A DNA stretch of 64,000 bases from the NCBI GenBank assembly GCA_030059675.1, contig JANVYQ010000005.1:1-64000 (forward strand). Reading direction: 5' to 3'. Positions 9,457-19,494 of the stretch are shown in pieces. This stretch comes from Candidatus Pelearchaeum maunauluense (GTDB taxonomy: Archaea > Thermoproteota > Nitrososphaeria_A > Caldarchaeales > Caldarchaeaceae). The notes under the pieces were generated by a model. That model saw nothing but the letters and a program-made list of their open reading frames with translations, was not told the DNA's origin and did not search any database. The position numbers and the translations under genes were made by a program. The stretch's first letter is position 1. The number at the start of each line of letters is the position of its first letter.

Positions 9457-9616
9457 TGCGGGGGGTGGGATTTGAACCCACGAACCCCTTCTGCCCAGGC
9501 ATACTCTTCGGGACAGGAGCTTACCGATGCCGGGCCTGCGCATTCTCAGTCCTGCGCCGATAGCCGTTGCCCAGCAATGCTTGCTGGGCGCATTGACCAG
9601 GCTTGGCGACCCCCGC
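9457..9616 (-). tRNA. tRNA-Leu(GAG), interrupted by two clear introns and probably a third
   Basis: Reverse complement: acceptor GCGGGGG/CCCCCGC, T arm GTGGG-TTCAAAT-CCCAC, anticodon stem/loop CAGGA-CTGAGA...C-TCCTG. Removing the inserted D-loop, 37/38 and variable-arm segments leaves about 86 nt, suited to a class II tRNA. Confidence 0.85.
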
Positions 9617-9676
9617 GCCCTACAAGTGATTCTGGTGTCTGGGATATTTTATCTTTAGTCATCCCCTCATGATAAA

Positions 9677-9751
9677 AGCCCCGGGCGGGATTCGAACCCG
9701 CGCTCTCCAGCTTACCAAGCTGGCGCTTTAACCAGCCTAAGCTACCGGGGC
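9677..9751 (-). tRNA. tRNA-Thr(GGT)
   Basis: Reverse complement GCCCCGGTAGCTTAGGCTGGTTAAAGCGCCAGCTTGGTAAGCTGGAGAGCGCGGGTTCGAATCCCGCCCGGGGC folds as a cloverleaf; anticodon loop TTGGTAA. Confidence 0.93.
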
Positions 9752-9901
9752 TGTGCTGTCGGTGGTTGTTGTAGCCTTCTTATATGGATTAGGCAGTTTG
9801 CATGCGGGTGTGCTGGACTTTGCTTAGGTTTTTAGTCAGCAATCAGCGGTGTGGTTAATTGTTTTTGTCGTATTTTCTTGAAGGTTTATATGTTTTAGAA
9901 C

Positions 9902-10639
9902 TTGTGCAACCGCTGGATGCGCGCGGCTCCACTGCTTTCGGTAGAGAATGTGGTGAAGACATTCGGCGGCGTGAGAGCGCTGGATGGATGTAGCCTAACA
10001 ATCGAGAAGGGTGTATGTACTGGGATAATAGGGCCTAACGGCTCTGGGAAGACTACGCTGCTAAACGTTATAAATGGATTCCATAAGCCGGACAGCGGCA
10101 GGGTGTATCTCAACGGTAGGAGGATAGATAAGCTCCCACCAAGCACTATATGTAGGCTTGGGGTAGGCCGTGTCTTTCAGGTTACGAAGCTCTTTAACGG
10201 TATGACTGTTCTTGAGAATGTTATGGTGGAGGCTGTTTGGATGAAGAAGGATTTGGACGCGGTTAGGGAGAGGGCTCTGGAGTTGTTGAGGGATTTTGGG
10301 ATACCTCTTAGTCTGAAGGATGAGCTTGCTGGGAGGCTCTCTGGAGGCCAGCAGAAGTTGGTAGACCTAGCCCGCGCTCTCGTTGCTGACCCTGAGATAT
10401 TGTTGCTTGATGAGCCCCTGGCAGGTGTTCATGCGGCGATAAAGGAGAAGATTATGAAGATTGTTAATGAGCTGGTGCGCGGGGGGAAGACCTTGGTATT
10501 CGTTAGTCATGATATTCCCTCAATAATGAAGGTGGCTCAAGATGTTGTGTTTATGAGCGCGGGTAAAGTTCTCGTGAGGGGTAGGCCTGATGAGATTAGG
10601 TCGCATGAGGAGGTCATAACAGCTTATCTGGGTGTGTAG
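9902..10639 (+). CDS. livG: Branched-chain amino acid ABC transporter ATPase LivG-like
   Basis: GPNGSGKTT; LSGGQQKLVDLARALVADPEILLLDEPLAGVH. The start may be the ATG at 9917. Confidence 0.88.
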   Translation: MCNRWMRAAPLLSVENVVKTFGGVRALDGCSLTIEKGVCTGIIGPNGSGKTTLLNVINGFHKPDSGRVYLNGRRIDKLPPSTICRLGVGRVFQVTKLFNGMTVLENVMVEAVWMKKDLDAVRERALELLRDFGIPLSLKDELAGRLSGGQQKLVDLARALVADPEILLLDEPLAGVHAAIKEKIMKIVNELVRGGKTLVFVSHDIPSIMKVAQDVVFMSAGKVLVRGRPDEIRSHEEVITAYLGV

Positions 10640-10642
10640 CTC

Positions 10643-11395
10643 ATGTTGCTGGATGTTCGGGACATCTATGTGGAGTATCAGCGGGATATTGAGATTTTGA
10701 GGGGAGTGAGCATATCAGTCAGAGAGGGCTATGTATCCTCGGTAATAGGGCCTAACGGTGCTGGTAAATCAACTCTGCTGAAAACCGTAATGGGCATACT
10801 CAAGCCGAAACGTGGTTCTATAATCTTTGAGGGTAAGAAGATAGAGGGAAAGCAGCCGAATGAGCTCGTCAAGATGGGTCTAACATATGTTCCTCAAAGA
10901 CGAAGTATATTCCCCCAGCTTACGGTTAAGGAGAATCTTGAGATGGGTGCATGGACTCTGCGTAAGAATGAGGGTGAGGTCAGGAGGAGAATGCGTGAGG
11001 TCTTGGAGCTCTTTCCGTCTCTTTCCGAGAAGATAAACGAGAAGGCGGGGCTGCTCAGCGGCGGCCAGGCAAGGATGCTGGAAATAGCCCGCGCCCTAAT
11101 GACAAGCCCCAAGCTACTACTCCTAGACGAGCCTAGCTTCGGACTCTCGCCACTAATGACAAACAAGGTATACGAAACCATAACAGACCTCAAGAAGACT
11201 GGAATAACTATACTGCTTGTTGACCAGAACCTTGGTAAGTGTATGGCGTTGTCTGACTATGTGTATGTCATAGAGCTTGGCAGTGTTCGTGGGGGTGGTA
11301 AGCGTGATGAGATGCCTGCGGATGTTAAGGAGATTATACGCCGCTGGCTGGAGGCTGAAGAAGGCAGGGAAGTTGAGAGTTTAAGCGCTGACTAA
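10643..11395 (+). CDS. livF: Branched-chain amino acid ABC transporter ATPase LivF-like
   Basis: GPNGAGKST; LSGGQARMLEIARALMTSPKLLLLDEPSFGLSP; adjacent to LivG. Confidence 0.88.
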   Translation: MLLDVRDIYVEYQRDIEILRGVSISVREGYVSSVIGPNGAGKSTLLKTVMGILKPKRGSIIFEGKKIEGKQPNELVKMGLTYVPQRRSIFPQLTVKENLEMGAWTLRKNEGEVRRRMREVLELFPSLSEKINEKAGLLSGGQARMLEIARALMTSPKLLLLDEPSFGLSPLMTNKVYETITDLKKTGITILLVDQNLGKCMALSDYVYVIELGSVRGGGKRDEMPADVKEIIRRWLEAEEGREVESLSAD

Positions 11396-11418
11396 CATCT
11401 TGAGAGGTGCTGGGTTGA

Positions 11419-12327
11419 ATGGTATTAGAACAGTTCTCCCTCCTTGCTAAAAACTGGCTCTTCATACAAGTCCTGGTCGGCGGTCTACTGCTCGGCGGCG
11501 TATACGCGCTGGTCGCGGCAGGGTTTACCATGATATTCGGCGTGCTCAAGATACTGAACATAGCGCATGGAGAATTCGTGGTTCTCGGCTCATATGTGGC
11601 GTATTGGGTCTTCATACTCCTCGGCATAGACCCTATTTTGGCAATAGCCGTAACACTGCCAGCAGCCGCTCTCTATGGCTTCGCAACCTACTTCCTAGCA
11701 ATTGAGAGCGTATCAAGGAAGGGGATAGAACCAACGATAGTGGCGAGCTTCGGCGTCTTACTAATCCTACAATCCTCGATGCTGGCAGCATTCACAGGAG
11801 ACCCCCGAAGCATAGTAACAGAATTCACTGGCGAGAGCTTGGTTTTCGGGCCAGTTATAATGCCCTTAACCAAGGTGTTGGCATTTACGCTGGCTGTGGC
11901 AGCATTACTTGTTTTGAGTCTCTTTCTTAATAAGACGCAGATAGGAAAGGCGCTCAGGGCGGTCTCTCAAGATGCTGAAGCCAGTATGCTTATGGGGATA
12001 CCAGCGCGGGCTCTTCAGCGGCTGGGGTTTGTGATAGGCGCCATGCTTGCTGGGCTTACTGGGAACGTGATAGCCATGGTATCTAGCTTCACCCCCACAC
12101 TTGGGCCAGAGTTTCTCCTAAAGTCATTCGTCATACTAGCCATAGTCGGCATAGGAAATGTACGGGAGGTCGTTATAGGCGGGCTCTTACTCGGAACGGT
12201 GGAGGCCTTCGGCTCCTTCTTCCTAGGCGCGGGGATGAGGAACGTGGTAGCATACGGCCTGCTCATAATACTGCTACTAATCAAGCCCAGCGGGCTTTTC
12301 AGCAAGGCTGAACAGAGGGAGGTTTGA
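11419..12327 (+). CDS. livH: Branched-chain amino acid ABC transporter permease LivH-like
   Basis: GGLLLGGVYALVAAGFTMIFGVLKILNIAHGEFVVLGSY signature. Confidence 0.9.
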   Translation: MVLEQFSLLAKNWLFIQVLVGGLLLGGVYALVAAGFTMIFGVLKILNIAHGEFVVLGSYVAYWVFILLGIDPILAIAVTLPAAALYGFATYFLAIESVSRKGIEPTIVASFGVLLILQSSMLAAFTGDPRSIVTEFTGESLVFGPVIMPLTKVLAFTLAVAALLVLSLFLNKTQIGKALRAVSQDAEASMLMGIPARALQRLGFVIGAMLAGLTGNVIAMVSSFTPTLGPEFLLKSFVILAIVGIGNVREVVIGGLLLGTVEAFGSFFLGAGMRNVVAYGLLIILLLIKPSGLFSKAEQREV

Positions 12328-13241
12328 TGGCCAGCCTAAAGCCACTACCGATAATAGCTATAGCTATTCTAGCTCTAGTACCCCTAGCCCCTGTTGACGA
12401 CTTCCTAAAGAGCATGGTCTTTCTCTTCATGATTTACCTAGCATCCGCCTATGGGTGGAATATTATCGGTGGTTTTGCTGGCCAGATAAACCTGGGCCAT
12501 GCAGCGTTCTTCGGGATGGGAGCATACGTTATGGGCCAGTCTCTACTAGCTGGTCTTCATCCCTATGTTGCGGTGGCTGTAGGCGGCCTCGCCGGGCTGG
12601 GAACGGCGCTTATCATGAGCCCCCTCCTAAGACTACGCGGGGACTACTTCGCCATAGGCACGCTAGGCTTCACCGAAGCCCTCAAGATAGCACTAGTCAA
12701 CATACATGCATACGGCTACTCCTTCCCACCAGACCCAACCCTAACATTCACCGCAAACTACTACTATGCATTAGCAATATTCGTGGCAGTAGCTTTTCTA
12801 AACTACCTTATACTCACGTCCAAGCTTAGATTCGCATTCATATCTATACGCGAGAATGAGACCTTAGCTTCAGCCAGCGGAATTGGAATCTTCAAGTATA
12901 AGGTTCTGGCTCTCTGCTTAAGCGGTGTGATGGTTGGATTAATAGGCGGGATATACAGCTACAACCTACTATACGTACAGCCTGAGCATGTCTTCGGGAT
13001 GGAATGGACACTAATCCCACTCTTCATCGTACTAATAGGCGGACGCGGCACTATAATAGGCCCGATATTCGGGCTGATGATCTATCTAGGAACATACTAT
13101 GCGCTGGGATTCTTACTTCCTGAGATAAGCCTTCTACTATTCGGATTGATGGTGGTGCTGGTGATGAAATTTATGCCACAAGGACTGATTGAGCAGGTCT
13201 TCTATGGGAGGCTTAACATGAGACGCAGGCTAATAATCTAA
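12324..13241 (+). CDS. livM: Branched-chain amino acid ABC transporter permease LivM-like
   Basis: GGFAGQINLGHAAFFGMGAY; LRGDYFAIGTLGF. Confidence 0.9.
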   Translation: MMASLKPLPIIAIAILALVPLAPVDDFLKSMVFLFMIYLASAYGWNIIGGFAGQINLGHAAFFGMGAYVMGQSLLAGLHPYVAVAVGGLAGLGTALIMSPLLRLRGDYFAIGTLGFTEALKIALVNIHAYGYSFPPDPTLTFTANYYYALAIFVAVAFLNYLILTSKLRFAFISIRENETLASASGIGIFKYKVLALCLSGVMVGLIGGIYSYNLLYVQPEHVFGMEWTLIPLFIVLIGGRGTIIGPIFGLMIYLGTYYALGFLLPEISLLLFGLMVVLVMKFMPQGLIEQVFYGRLNMRRRLII

Positions 13242-13283
13242 AAAATAAAATAGATTAGTTTTTAGTTTGAGAAAGCTGGTTGT

Positions 13284-14798
13284 TTATCGCTCTTCCCAGG
13301 ATGGGAATGGATATACGAAGTCTGTTGTAGCCAGCTCGCGTGGCCAGACAATCTCCAACCTACCGTTCCGCCACTGCTGTATTAGCATGAGCTTAGCGCT
13401 ATCTTTCATCTTACCGCCCTTCTCAAAGGCTATACGGCCCATAACAGTCTCAAACTCACCGTTCTGTATGGCGTCTCTTATCTTCTCCTTGTCCAGCTCG
13501 CCAGCCATCTCAATAGCCTTAAAGAGTATTTGCGCAGAGGCGTAGTGGATACCGAGCAGAGTGGGCTCTCTACCTGTTTCAGTCTTATACTTGTCCACTA
13601 CATCCTTGCCCCGTGTGTATGGGAGGCCACCTTCATACGGTAGGTCTTTGTTCCAGATGAAGCTCGCCGTAACGTATTCTGCGTCTTCCTTAAGGTTGGC
13701 GCCAAACGGGCCTGTGGCTGTCCCTCTCGTGAATGCCCAGAGCTTGGGTGAGAACTTAAGCTCCTTGCTCACCTTAATCATGTTGATGGCATCTGGAGGC
13801 GATGGTATAGAGCCCACCACATCAGGGTTAAGCGCCTTAGTCTTGCTCACCAACGTGGTAAAGTCGGCCCCTGGCGTGTACTTCTCGCGGAGAACAACCT
13901 CATAACCAAACTGCTTCGCGTATGCCTCAAACCAGTTAGCGTTGTCAGCTCCCAAGTCTGAGGCCTCTTCCCATATCGCTATAGTCTTAGGCCTCTGGTC
14001 AGCGGGCAGGCTGTTCATGAACTCGAAGTATATCAGAACCTCGTCGCGCGCTAGGTGGAAGTTTGAGAACGCGTAGTTATATTTTGGTGGAATCCAAATC
14101 TTCTCTGTAGTCCCTAGGATGCCGACCATCGGCACTTTATACTTCTCCAACACAGGAGCTATTGCTAGGGCGAAGTGGCTTCCAGTCTGGCCGAGGAGTG
14201 CATCAACCTTATCACCAGTAATGAGCTTCTCAATATTGGTAACGTATGTTGTCACGTCGCTATTGTCGTTGTATATTACCAGCTTTACGGGTAGCTTGGT
14301 GTTGTATTTCTTGAGGAAGATTCCTCCCTCGCCGTTTATCCTCTTAACAGCCTCCTCCACCGCCCACTTCTGCTCTGACGCAAACCCGCTATATCCGCCA
14401 GCCAAGGCCAGGGATATTCCTATGAGTATCTCAGGCCGAGGCGGTGACTCGGCTACACCACCAACCGTAACAGTCTTCTCAACGGTCTCCGTAGCTGTTA
14501 CCGTAGTGGCTCCCCCAACAGTTACGGTTCTCTCTAGCGTCTTCTCTTGGGTTACCGTGGTTATCCCGCCTGGCGCTGCCTGTGTCCCTGCCAGATACCC
14601 GCCAGCCGCGCCCACCGCTATCCCAACAACACCCACAGCTATTGTTCCAATCCTACTTACGGCCGCGCGTCTAGATATCGTGTTGTCTTTCTGCTCTCTA
14701 TCCTTATGATATTCTTCTTCGTTCATAAGGCGTCGTAGCCTGACCTTCACTCGCTTATATCTTTTACCAAGTTTAAGATGCTTAACCACGCATGTCAA
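13284..14798 (-). CDS. ABC transporter substrate-binding protein (LivK-like periplasmic binding protein, Tat-like signal)
   Basis: SRRAAVSRIGTIAVGVVGIAVGAAGG signal region; ILIGISLALAGGYSGFASEQKWAVEEAVKRINGEGGI type I binding-protein fold. Confidence 0.87.
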   Translation of the reverse strand: MTCVVKHLKLGKRYKRVKVRLRRLMNEEEYHKDREQKDNTISRRAAVSRIGTIAVGVVGIAVGAAGGYLAGTQAAPGGITTVTQEKTLERTVTVGGATTVTATETVEKTVTVGGVAESPPRPEILIGISLALAGGYSGFASEQKWAVEEAVKRINGEGGIFLKKYNTKLPVKLVIYNDNSDVTTYVTNIEKLITGDKVDALLGQTGSHFALAIAPVLEKYKVPMVGILGTTEKIWIPPKYNYAFSNFHLARDEVLIYFEFMNSLPADQRPKTIAIWEEASDLGADNANWFEAYAKQFGYEVVLREKYTPGADFTTLVSKTKALNPDVVGSIPSPPDAINMIKVSKELKFSPKLWAFTRGTATGPFGANLKEDAEYVTASFIWNKDLPYEGGLPYTRGKDVVDKYKTETGREPTLLGIHYASAQILFKAIEMAGELDKEKIRDAIQNGEFETVMGRIAFEKGGKMKDSAKLMLIQQWRNGRLEIVWPRELATTDFVYPFPSWEER

Positions 14799-15875
14799 TT
14801 ACTTCTTCCTTTTCCTTTCGGGTCTTGTCCATACACCCATCTCAAACATCTTCTCAATCTGCTTCTCGATGACCTTCTCGCGATACTCTGCGTGTTTATA
14901 CGGCTTCTGCTCCAGCCAGAGATTCTTCGGGTATATGGGCCGTTCATAGATTAGCTGGATGATCTCGGTTCTAAGGTCTTTCATCCAGTTGGCCCAGGGA
15001 GACCTTGACCTAAAGTCCCTAAGGGCGTCTATGTCTATTACTGCGGCGCAGTATGATGAGCCAGCGCCGTACTCGTGTTTTCCTATAACCCTTCCCTTGT
15101 AATCAACTATCATGGACTTCCCGCCAAAGGTGTCTACTGGGACTGGTGAGTCTACTGTTAGGTAGTATGTTCCCGTGTTGGGTGCGATGATGTAGATGTT
15201 GTTGTCTAGGGCGCGTGCTCTGTTCTGCACCTCCCAGAACTCGTTCTGCGTGTGTGGATGGGGGTAGCTGGGCCTATACACGACCTCTGCGCCATTCATG
15301 GCTAGGCCCCGTATGTATTCTGGGTAGGAGCCCTCGTTAGCCAGCGCGCATCCAAGCTTGCCTATCTCGGTATCAACAACTGGGAAGAAAGCTTGCAGGT
15401 TCCTTCCATGAATCTTAACCCACTCATCAAAGATGTCGTGTGGGCATACCGAGTGCTCAACAGGGAAGAGGGGGGAGTTCTTGTAATGACGTAGGATTAT
15501 CTTGCCGCGCGGGTCTATTATGAAAGCGTTGTTGAAGAACCTGTTGGGGAATCTCTCGTCTCGCGCCTTCGCCTGGGCTATGACATAACAGCCGTACTGC
15601 TTGGCTATCTCTCCCAGCAGGTCTGTCTCTTCACCAGGTATGTCTATGGCGATTGTGTTAGCATACTCCTCGTGGTCCATATCAAATACTTCGTCTGTGA
15701 AGCCTTGGAGAGAGCCTTCGGGTATTGCTATTAGCTTCACGGGTAGGTCTAGGCTGCTGAGCCATGTGGCGGCTGCTACGAGCTCCCTAATGTGCTCTAT
15801 GTTCTTCTTAATCTCCTCGCGTTTCCTAACACCCCACACTGTTGGAGAGAGACCAACAGCCATGTAAGGCTCCAT
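14799..15875 (-). CDS. Carbon-nitrogen hydrolase (nitrilase/amidase superfamily)
   Basis: Candidate Glu-Lys-Cys triad: IPEGSLQG, ILRHYKN, LGCALANEGSYPEYIRG. Confidence 0.85.
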   Translation of the reverse strand: MEPYMAVGLSPTVWGVRKREEIKKNIEHIRELVAAATWLSSLDLPVKLIAIPEGSLQGFTDEVFDMDHEEYANTIAIDIPGEETDLLGEIAKQYGCYVIAQAKARDERFPNRFFNNAFIIDPRGKIILRHYKNSPLFPVEHSVCPHDIFDEWVKIHGRNLQAFFPVVDTEIGKLGCALANEGSYPEYIRGLAMNGAEVVYRPSYPHPHTQNEFWEVQNRARALDNNIYIIAPNTGTYYLTVDSPVPVDTFGGKSMIVDYKGRVIGKHEYGAGSSYCAAVIDIDALRDFRSRSPWANWMKDLRTEIIQLIYERPIYPKNLWLEQKPYKHAEYREKVIEKQIEKMFEMGVWTRPERKRKK

Positions 15876-15962
15876 ATCAGCTCAGCACACATCGCTAGAG
15901 AAGTGATATAAGCTTTCGGCAAAGACGTTTAGATTAATCTGATAGCTATTAGGGGTTGTTAT

Positions 15963-17120
15963 ATGCACCTCACGTTAGGTGAGCATCATAAGAAGCTTCT
16001 TGAAGATGCTTCTAGACTGTCTGAGAGCTTCGGCTTGGACTATTGGCGTGAAGTATATGATGCGCATCGTTTTCCTGAGGAATATTGGTCTAGACTCTCT
16101 GCTTTGCGTTTTCCTGGAGTTATTCTAGACCATGGTTATGATGGGCTTGGGCTTGGTCTGGTGGAGCTTGTGCTGATAACTGAGAGGCTTGCCGCTGGAG
16201 GCGCTGGCCTAGGCTTATACGCCATGTTAAGCAACAACCTAGCAGGGCTTGTTATACAGCAGCATGGCAGCAATAGCGCGAAGGCTCTATTACCCCGCGT
16301 GGTTCGTGGTGAGCTACTGATAGGCTTGGCATTTACCGAAGAGGAGGCAGGCTCTGACGCGTTTGCGATAAAGACTACGGCAATAGAGAGGGGTGGGGGA
16401 TATGTTTTGCAAGGTGAGAAGATGTTTGTCAATAATGTGGGGAGGGCGACCCACTACTTGGTTATGGCTAGGACATCCCAGCCCGCTGGAGGAAGGCGGA
16501 GTCATGGTTTAACGCTCTTCCTAGTTGATTCAAATTCCAGCGGCATAAGCTACGCGCATCTAGGCAAGATGGGGCTAGACTATCTCAACACTGGAAGAAT
16601 GACCTTGGACAACGTCTATGTCGGTAGAGAGAGGGTTGTGGGTAATGTTGATGAGGGTTGGAAGGCTATAGTGAATGCTCTTAACGCTGACCGTATTGCT
16701 TACGCGGCGCTCGCGATAGGCGCTGGTAGACTAGCGCTCAATATTGCTGTGGATTATGCTAAGCGGCGTAGGGTCTTCGGCCGCGAGATAGGCGGCTACC
16801 AGGCCATACAATTCCCCCTAGCAGCATCCTACGCCGAGCTAGAAGCTGCATGGCTTCTTACGCTTAATGCTGCTATCAAATTTGATAGGGGAGAGAGCTG
16901 TGATGTTGATGCCTGCTTATGCAAATACCTGGCAACCGAGGCGGCGTTTAGGGCTGTGGAGCGCTCTATGCAGACCCTCGGCGGCCATGGATACCTAAAA
17001 GACTATCACGTGGAGCGGCTCTTTAGAGATGTGCTTCTCCTGAAGTCTAGCCCAATTACCCAAGAGCTGGCTTTGGCGTATGTGGCTCAGCGAGGCCTAG
17101 GCCTACCCCGTTCTTTCTAA
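15963..17120 (+). CDS. Acyl-CoA dehydrogenase
   Basis: LIGLAFTEEEAGSDAFAIKTTA; YAKRRRVFGREIGGYQAIQF; TLGGHGYLKDYHVERLFRDV. Confidence 0.92.
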   Translation: MHLTLGEHHKKLLEDASRLSESFGLDYWREVYDAHRFPEEYWSRLSALRFPGVILDHGYDGLGLGLVELVLITERLAAGGAGLGLYAMLSNNLAGLVIQQHGSNSAKALLPRVVRGELLIGLAFTEEEAGSDAFAIKTTAIERGGGYVLQGEKMFVNNVGRATHYLVMARTSQPAGGRRSHGLTLFLVDSNSSGISYAHLGKMGLDYLNTGRMTLDNVYVGRERVVGNVDEGWKAIVNALNADRIAYAALAIGAGRLALNIAVDYAKRRRVFGREIGGYQAIQFPLAASYAELEAAWLLTLNAAIKFDRGESCDVDACLCKYLATEAAFRAVERSMQTLGGHGYLKDYHVERLFRDVLLLKSSPITQELALAYVAQRGLGLPRSF

Positions 17121-18091
17121 AACTCAACCTCAACACCCACCCCACGCTCGCGAGCAATCCTATAAGCTTCCGAAGCTGTAAAAAGGTCTATGGCGGCAAA
17201 TCCAACAGATTTGAAGAGGGTAATCTCATCTCCGCTCTCTCTTATGCTCTTACCTCCCCTAACAACGGCGCTCAGCTCCATTATGTCTGATGTGCTTATT
17301 ATACCGTTGTTTATCGCATGTATTATGTCGCCAGCCTCTCTTATGACAAACTCCCTTAAGTCTGCCACAATTTTTGAGGCTCTCTTTATCGTCTCCTCAT
17401 CAAGCTCCCGCCTATTGGGCAAGACGCCTATGCTATTCACATGAGCTCCCCTGGAAATCCACTCTCCTGAGAGTACGGGCTTCTCAGAGTTCGTGGCTGT
17501 GATAACTATATCGCGCCCTTCAACAGCCTCCCTAGGCGAGTCGTGTGGCGTTGCCCTGATTCCCAGCTCACGCGAAGCACGCTCACAAAAGCGTTCGCGG
17601 TTAGCCTTGGTCGGGCTGAATACATGTACCTCCTCAATACCGCGCACAGCAAGCATGGCTTCTAGCTGGGCCCATGCTTGTATACCGCTCCCAATCAACC
17701 CCACGCTTGTGCTGTCTTCGCGCGCCATGTAGCGGGTTGCTACGCCGCTCATAGCGCCTGTTCTGGCTTCGGTTATATACACGGAGTCCATCAGAGCCAG
17801 CGGCAAGCCCCGCTCCAAGTCAAACAAAACAAGCATTCCGAAAGCCTTGGGGAGATTATACTTGGGATTGGCTAGATACTCGTTAATTATCTTAACAGTA
17901 ACTTTTGATTGCGCTGTTGAGTATGCTGGCATGAATAGCCATACAGCGCGTCTATCAGGCATTTGGACTACAACACGCTGGGGGGTTGTGTATTCGCTGG
18001 GGCTGAATGAGCGGAAGAAAGCCTCGGTAATCTCCACTACATTCTTCATGGGTAGGAGCTGTGCTAACGTTGTGCGGGAGAGAAGGAGCAT
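17117..18091 (-). CDS. Ornithine cyclodeaminase/mu-crystallin family protein
   Basis: VGLIGSGIQAWAQLEAMLAVRGIEEVHVFSPT; DIVITATNSEKPVLSGEWISRGAHVNSIG. Confidence 0.9.
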   Translation of the reverse strand: MLLLSRTTLAQLLPMKNVVEITEAFFRSFSPSEYTTPQRVVVQMPDRRAVWLFMPAYSTAQSKVTVKIINEYLANPKYNLPKAFGMLVLFDLERGLPLALMDSVYITEARTGAMSGVATRYMAREDSTSVGLIGSGIQAWAQLEAMLAVRGIEEVHVFSPTKANRERFCERASRELGIRATPHDSPREAVEGRDIVITATNSEKPVLSGEWISRGAHVNSIGVLPNRRELDEETIKRASKIVADLREFVIREAGDIIHAINNGIISTSDIMELSAVVRGGKSIRESGDEITLFKSVGFAAIDLFTASEAYRIARERGVGVEVEF

Positions 18092-18098
18092 GGGCTAA

Positions 18099-19430
18099 TC
18101 ACGCTCTATTGTCTATTATGCGCTTGGCCTTGCCAACCTCCTGGCGCGGCAGCGTCATAGGGTCAACAACCTCCACCTCTGGCTCCACCATCAGTATTTC
18201 ATGCAGCTCGCGGCGGAGTATCTGGGCCAGCCTGGCTTTCTCATCCCCGCCTACCTTATCCCTGGCCTCAACAACTATCTTCAGCTGGTCAAGCCCCTTC
18301 ACGCGGCTGACATGTATCTGATACTCCATCCCCAGCTCAGGATGCTTAAGTAGAGTGGTCTCAACCATACTAGGCCATATAGCCACTCCACGAACCTTAA
18401 TCATATCATCAATCCTCATCTTTATGGGCGCTATCCTAACATGCGTCCTCCCACAGTCGCATGATGTGCTGTCGTATATTCTTGAGAGGTCGCGCGAGCG
18501 GTACCTAATGAGAGGCGCCGCCTCTTTTGTGAGCGACGTAAATACCAGCTCCCCCTCCTCCTCAGGTTCTAGCTGCTCCCCAGTCTGGGGGTCTATAACT
18601 TCTACTATGAAATGGTCCTCCCAGACATGTAGCCCATCGTGTATTCTACAATCGTTTGCCACGCCTGGGCCGCATAGCTCGGTGAATCCATAGATGTCGT
18701 AGACATCCATGTCCCATACTTCTGAGATTCGGCGCTTCATCTCTTCCGTCCATGTCTCCGAGCCGAATACTCCTTTACGCACCCTAGTATCCTTGGCTGG
18801 GTCTATACCCATCTCCAGCGCGGTCTCGGTTAGTCTAAGCATATACGAGACGACGGCGCATACCATGGTGGTTCCGAAGTCCTGCATGAATTGTATCTGC
18901 CGCCTGCTGAAGCCAGCTCCAGAAGGGACTATAAGCGCCCCAACCTTACGCGCGCCGTGGTAGAATCCAAAACCACCCGTGAACATCCCGAAGCTTGGGG
19001 TTATCTGAAAGACATCCTCGCGCGAGAGTCCAGACATGACGAGAGACCTAGCTGAGACATCAGCCCATACCTCCAGGTCGTTCTCCGTGTATAGCCCAAG
19101 CGTGGGCGCTCCAGTAGTCCCAGATGTTGCGTGCATCTCCACCACCTCGCTCAGCGGAACGGCCAGCATACCAAATGGATAATGGTCGCGGAGGGTCTGC
19201 TTGGTGGTGAAGGGGAGACGCGCTATATCATCCAAGCTACGAATATCCTCTGGCTTAACCCCAAGCCTATCCATCTCCCGCCTATAGTATGCTACATTAT
19301 TATACACACGCGAGACTGTCTGACGTAGCCTTTTCAACTGAATCTCCGCTATATCCCTACGACTCATTCTCTCGGCTGTAGGATTGAAGTATCGCTCCAT
19401 ACCTGTCAAAACACCGCGCAAGCTAGACAA
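18099..19430 (-). CDS. Phenylacetate-CoA ligase family protein (AMP-forming)
   Basis: PFTTKQTLRDHYPFGMLAVP; HATSGTTGAPT; YDIYGFTELCGPGVANDC. Confidence 0.9.
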   Translation of the reverse strand: MSSLRGVLTGMERYFNPTAERMSRRDIAEIQLKRLRQTVSRVYNNVAYYRREMDRLGVKPEDIRSLDDIARLPFTTKQTLRDHYPFGMLAVPLSEVVEMHATSGTTGAPTLGLYTENDLEVWADVSARSLVMSGLSREDVFQITPSFGMFTGGFGFYHGARKVGALIVPSGAGFSRRQIQFMQDFGTTMVCAVVSYMLRLTETALEMGIDPAKDTRVRKGVFGSETWTEEMKRRISEVWDMDVYDIYGFTELCGPGVANDCRIHDGLHVWEDHFIVEVIDPQTGEQLEPEEEGELVFTSLTKEAAPLIRYRSRDLSRIYDSTSCDCGRTHVRIAPIKMRIDDMIKVRGVAIWPSMVETTLLKHPELGMEYQIHVSRVKGLDQLKIVVEARDKVGGDEKARLAQILRRELHEILMVEPEVEVVDPMTLPRQEVGKAKRIIDNRA

Positions 19431-19494
19431 TAATTAGCTTTTATTCATGATTTTGCTCATGGTGTTTTGATATACGAAATATGTTAGGCTTGTT

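Noticed and set aside
9472-9672. 66-aa ORF over the tRNA-Leu locus
   Set aside because: Overlaps a well-supported tRNA; the translation has no protein-like features.
17678-17875. Small plus-strand ORF opposite the ornithine cyclodeaminase
   Set aside because: Antisense to a clear Rossmann-fold gene; no recognisable family.
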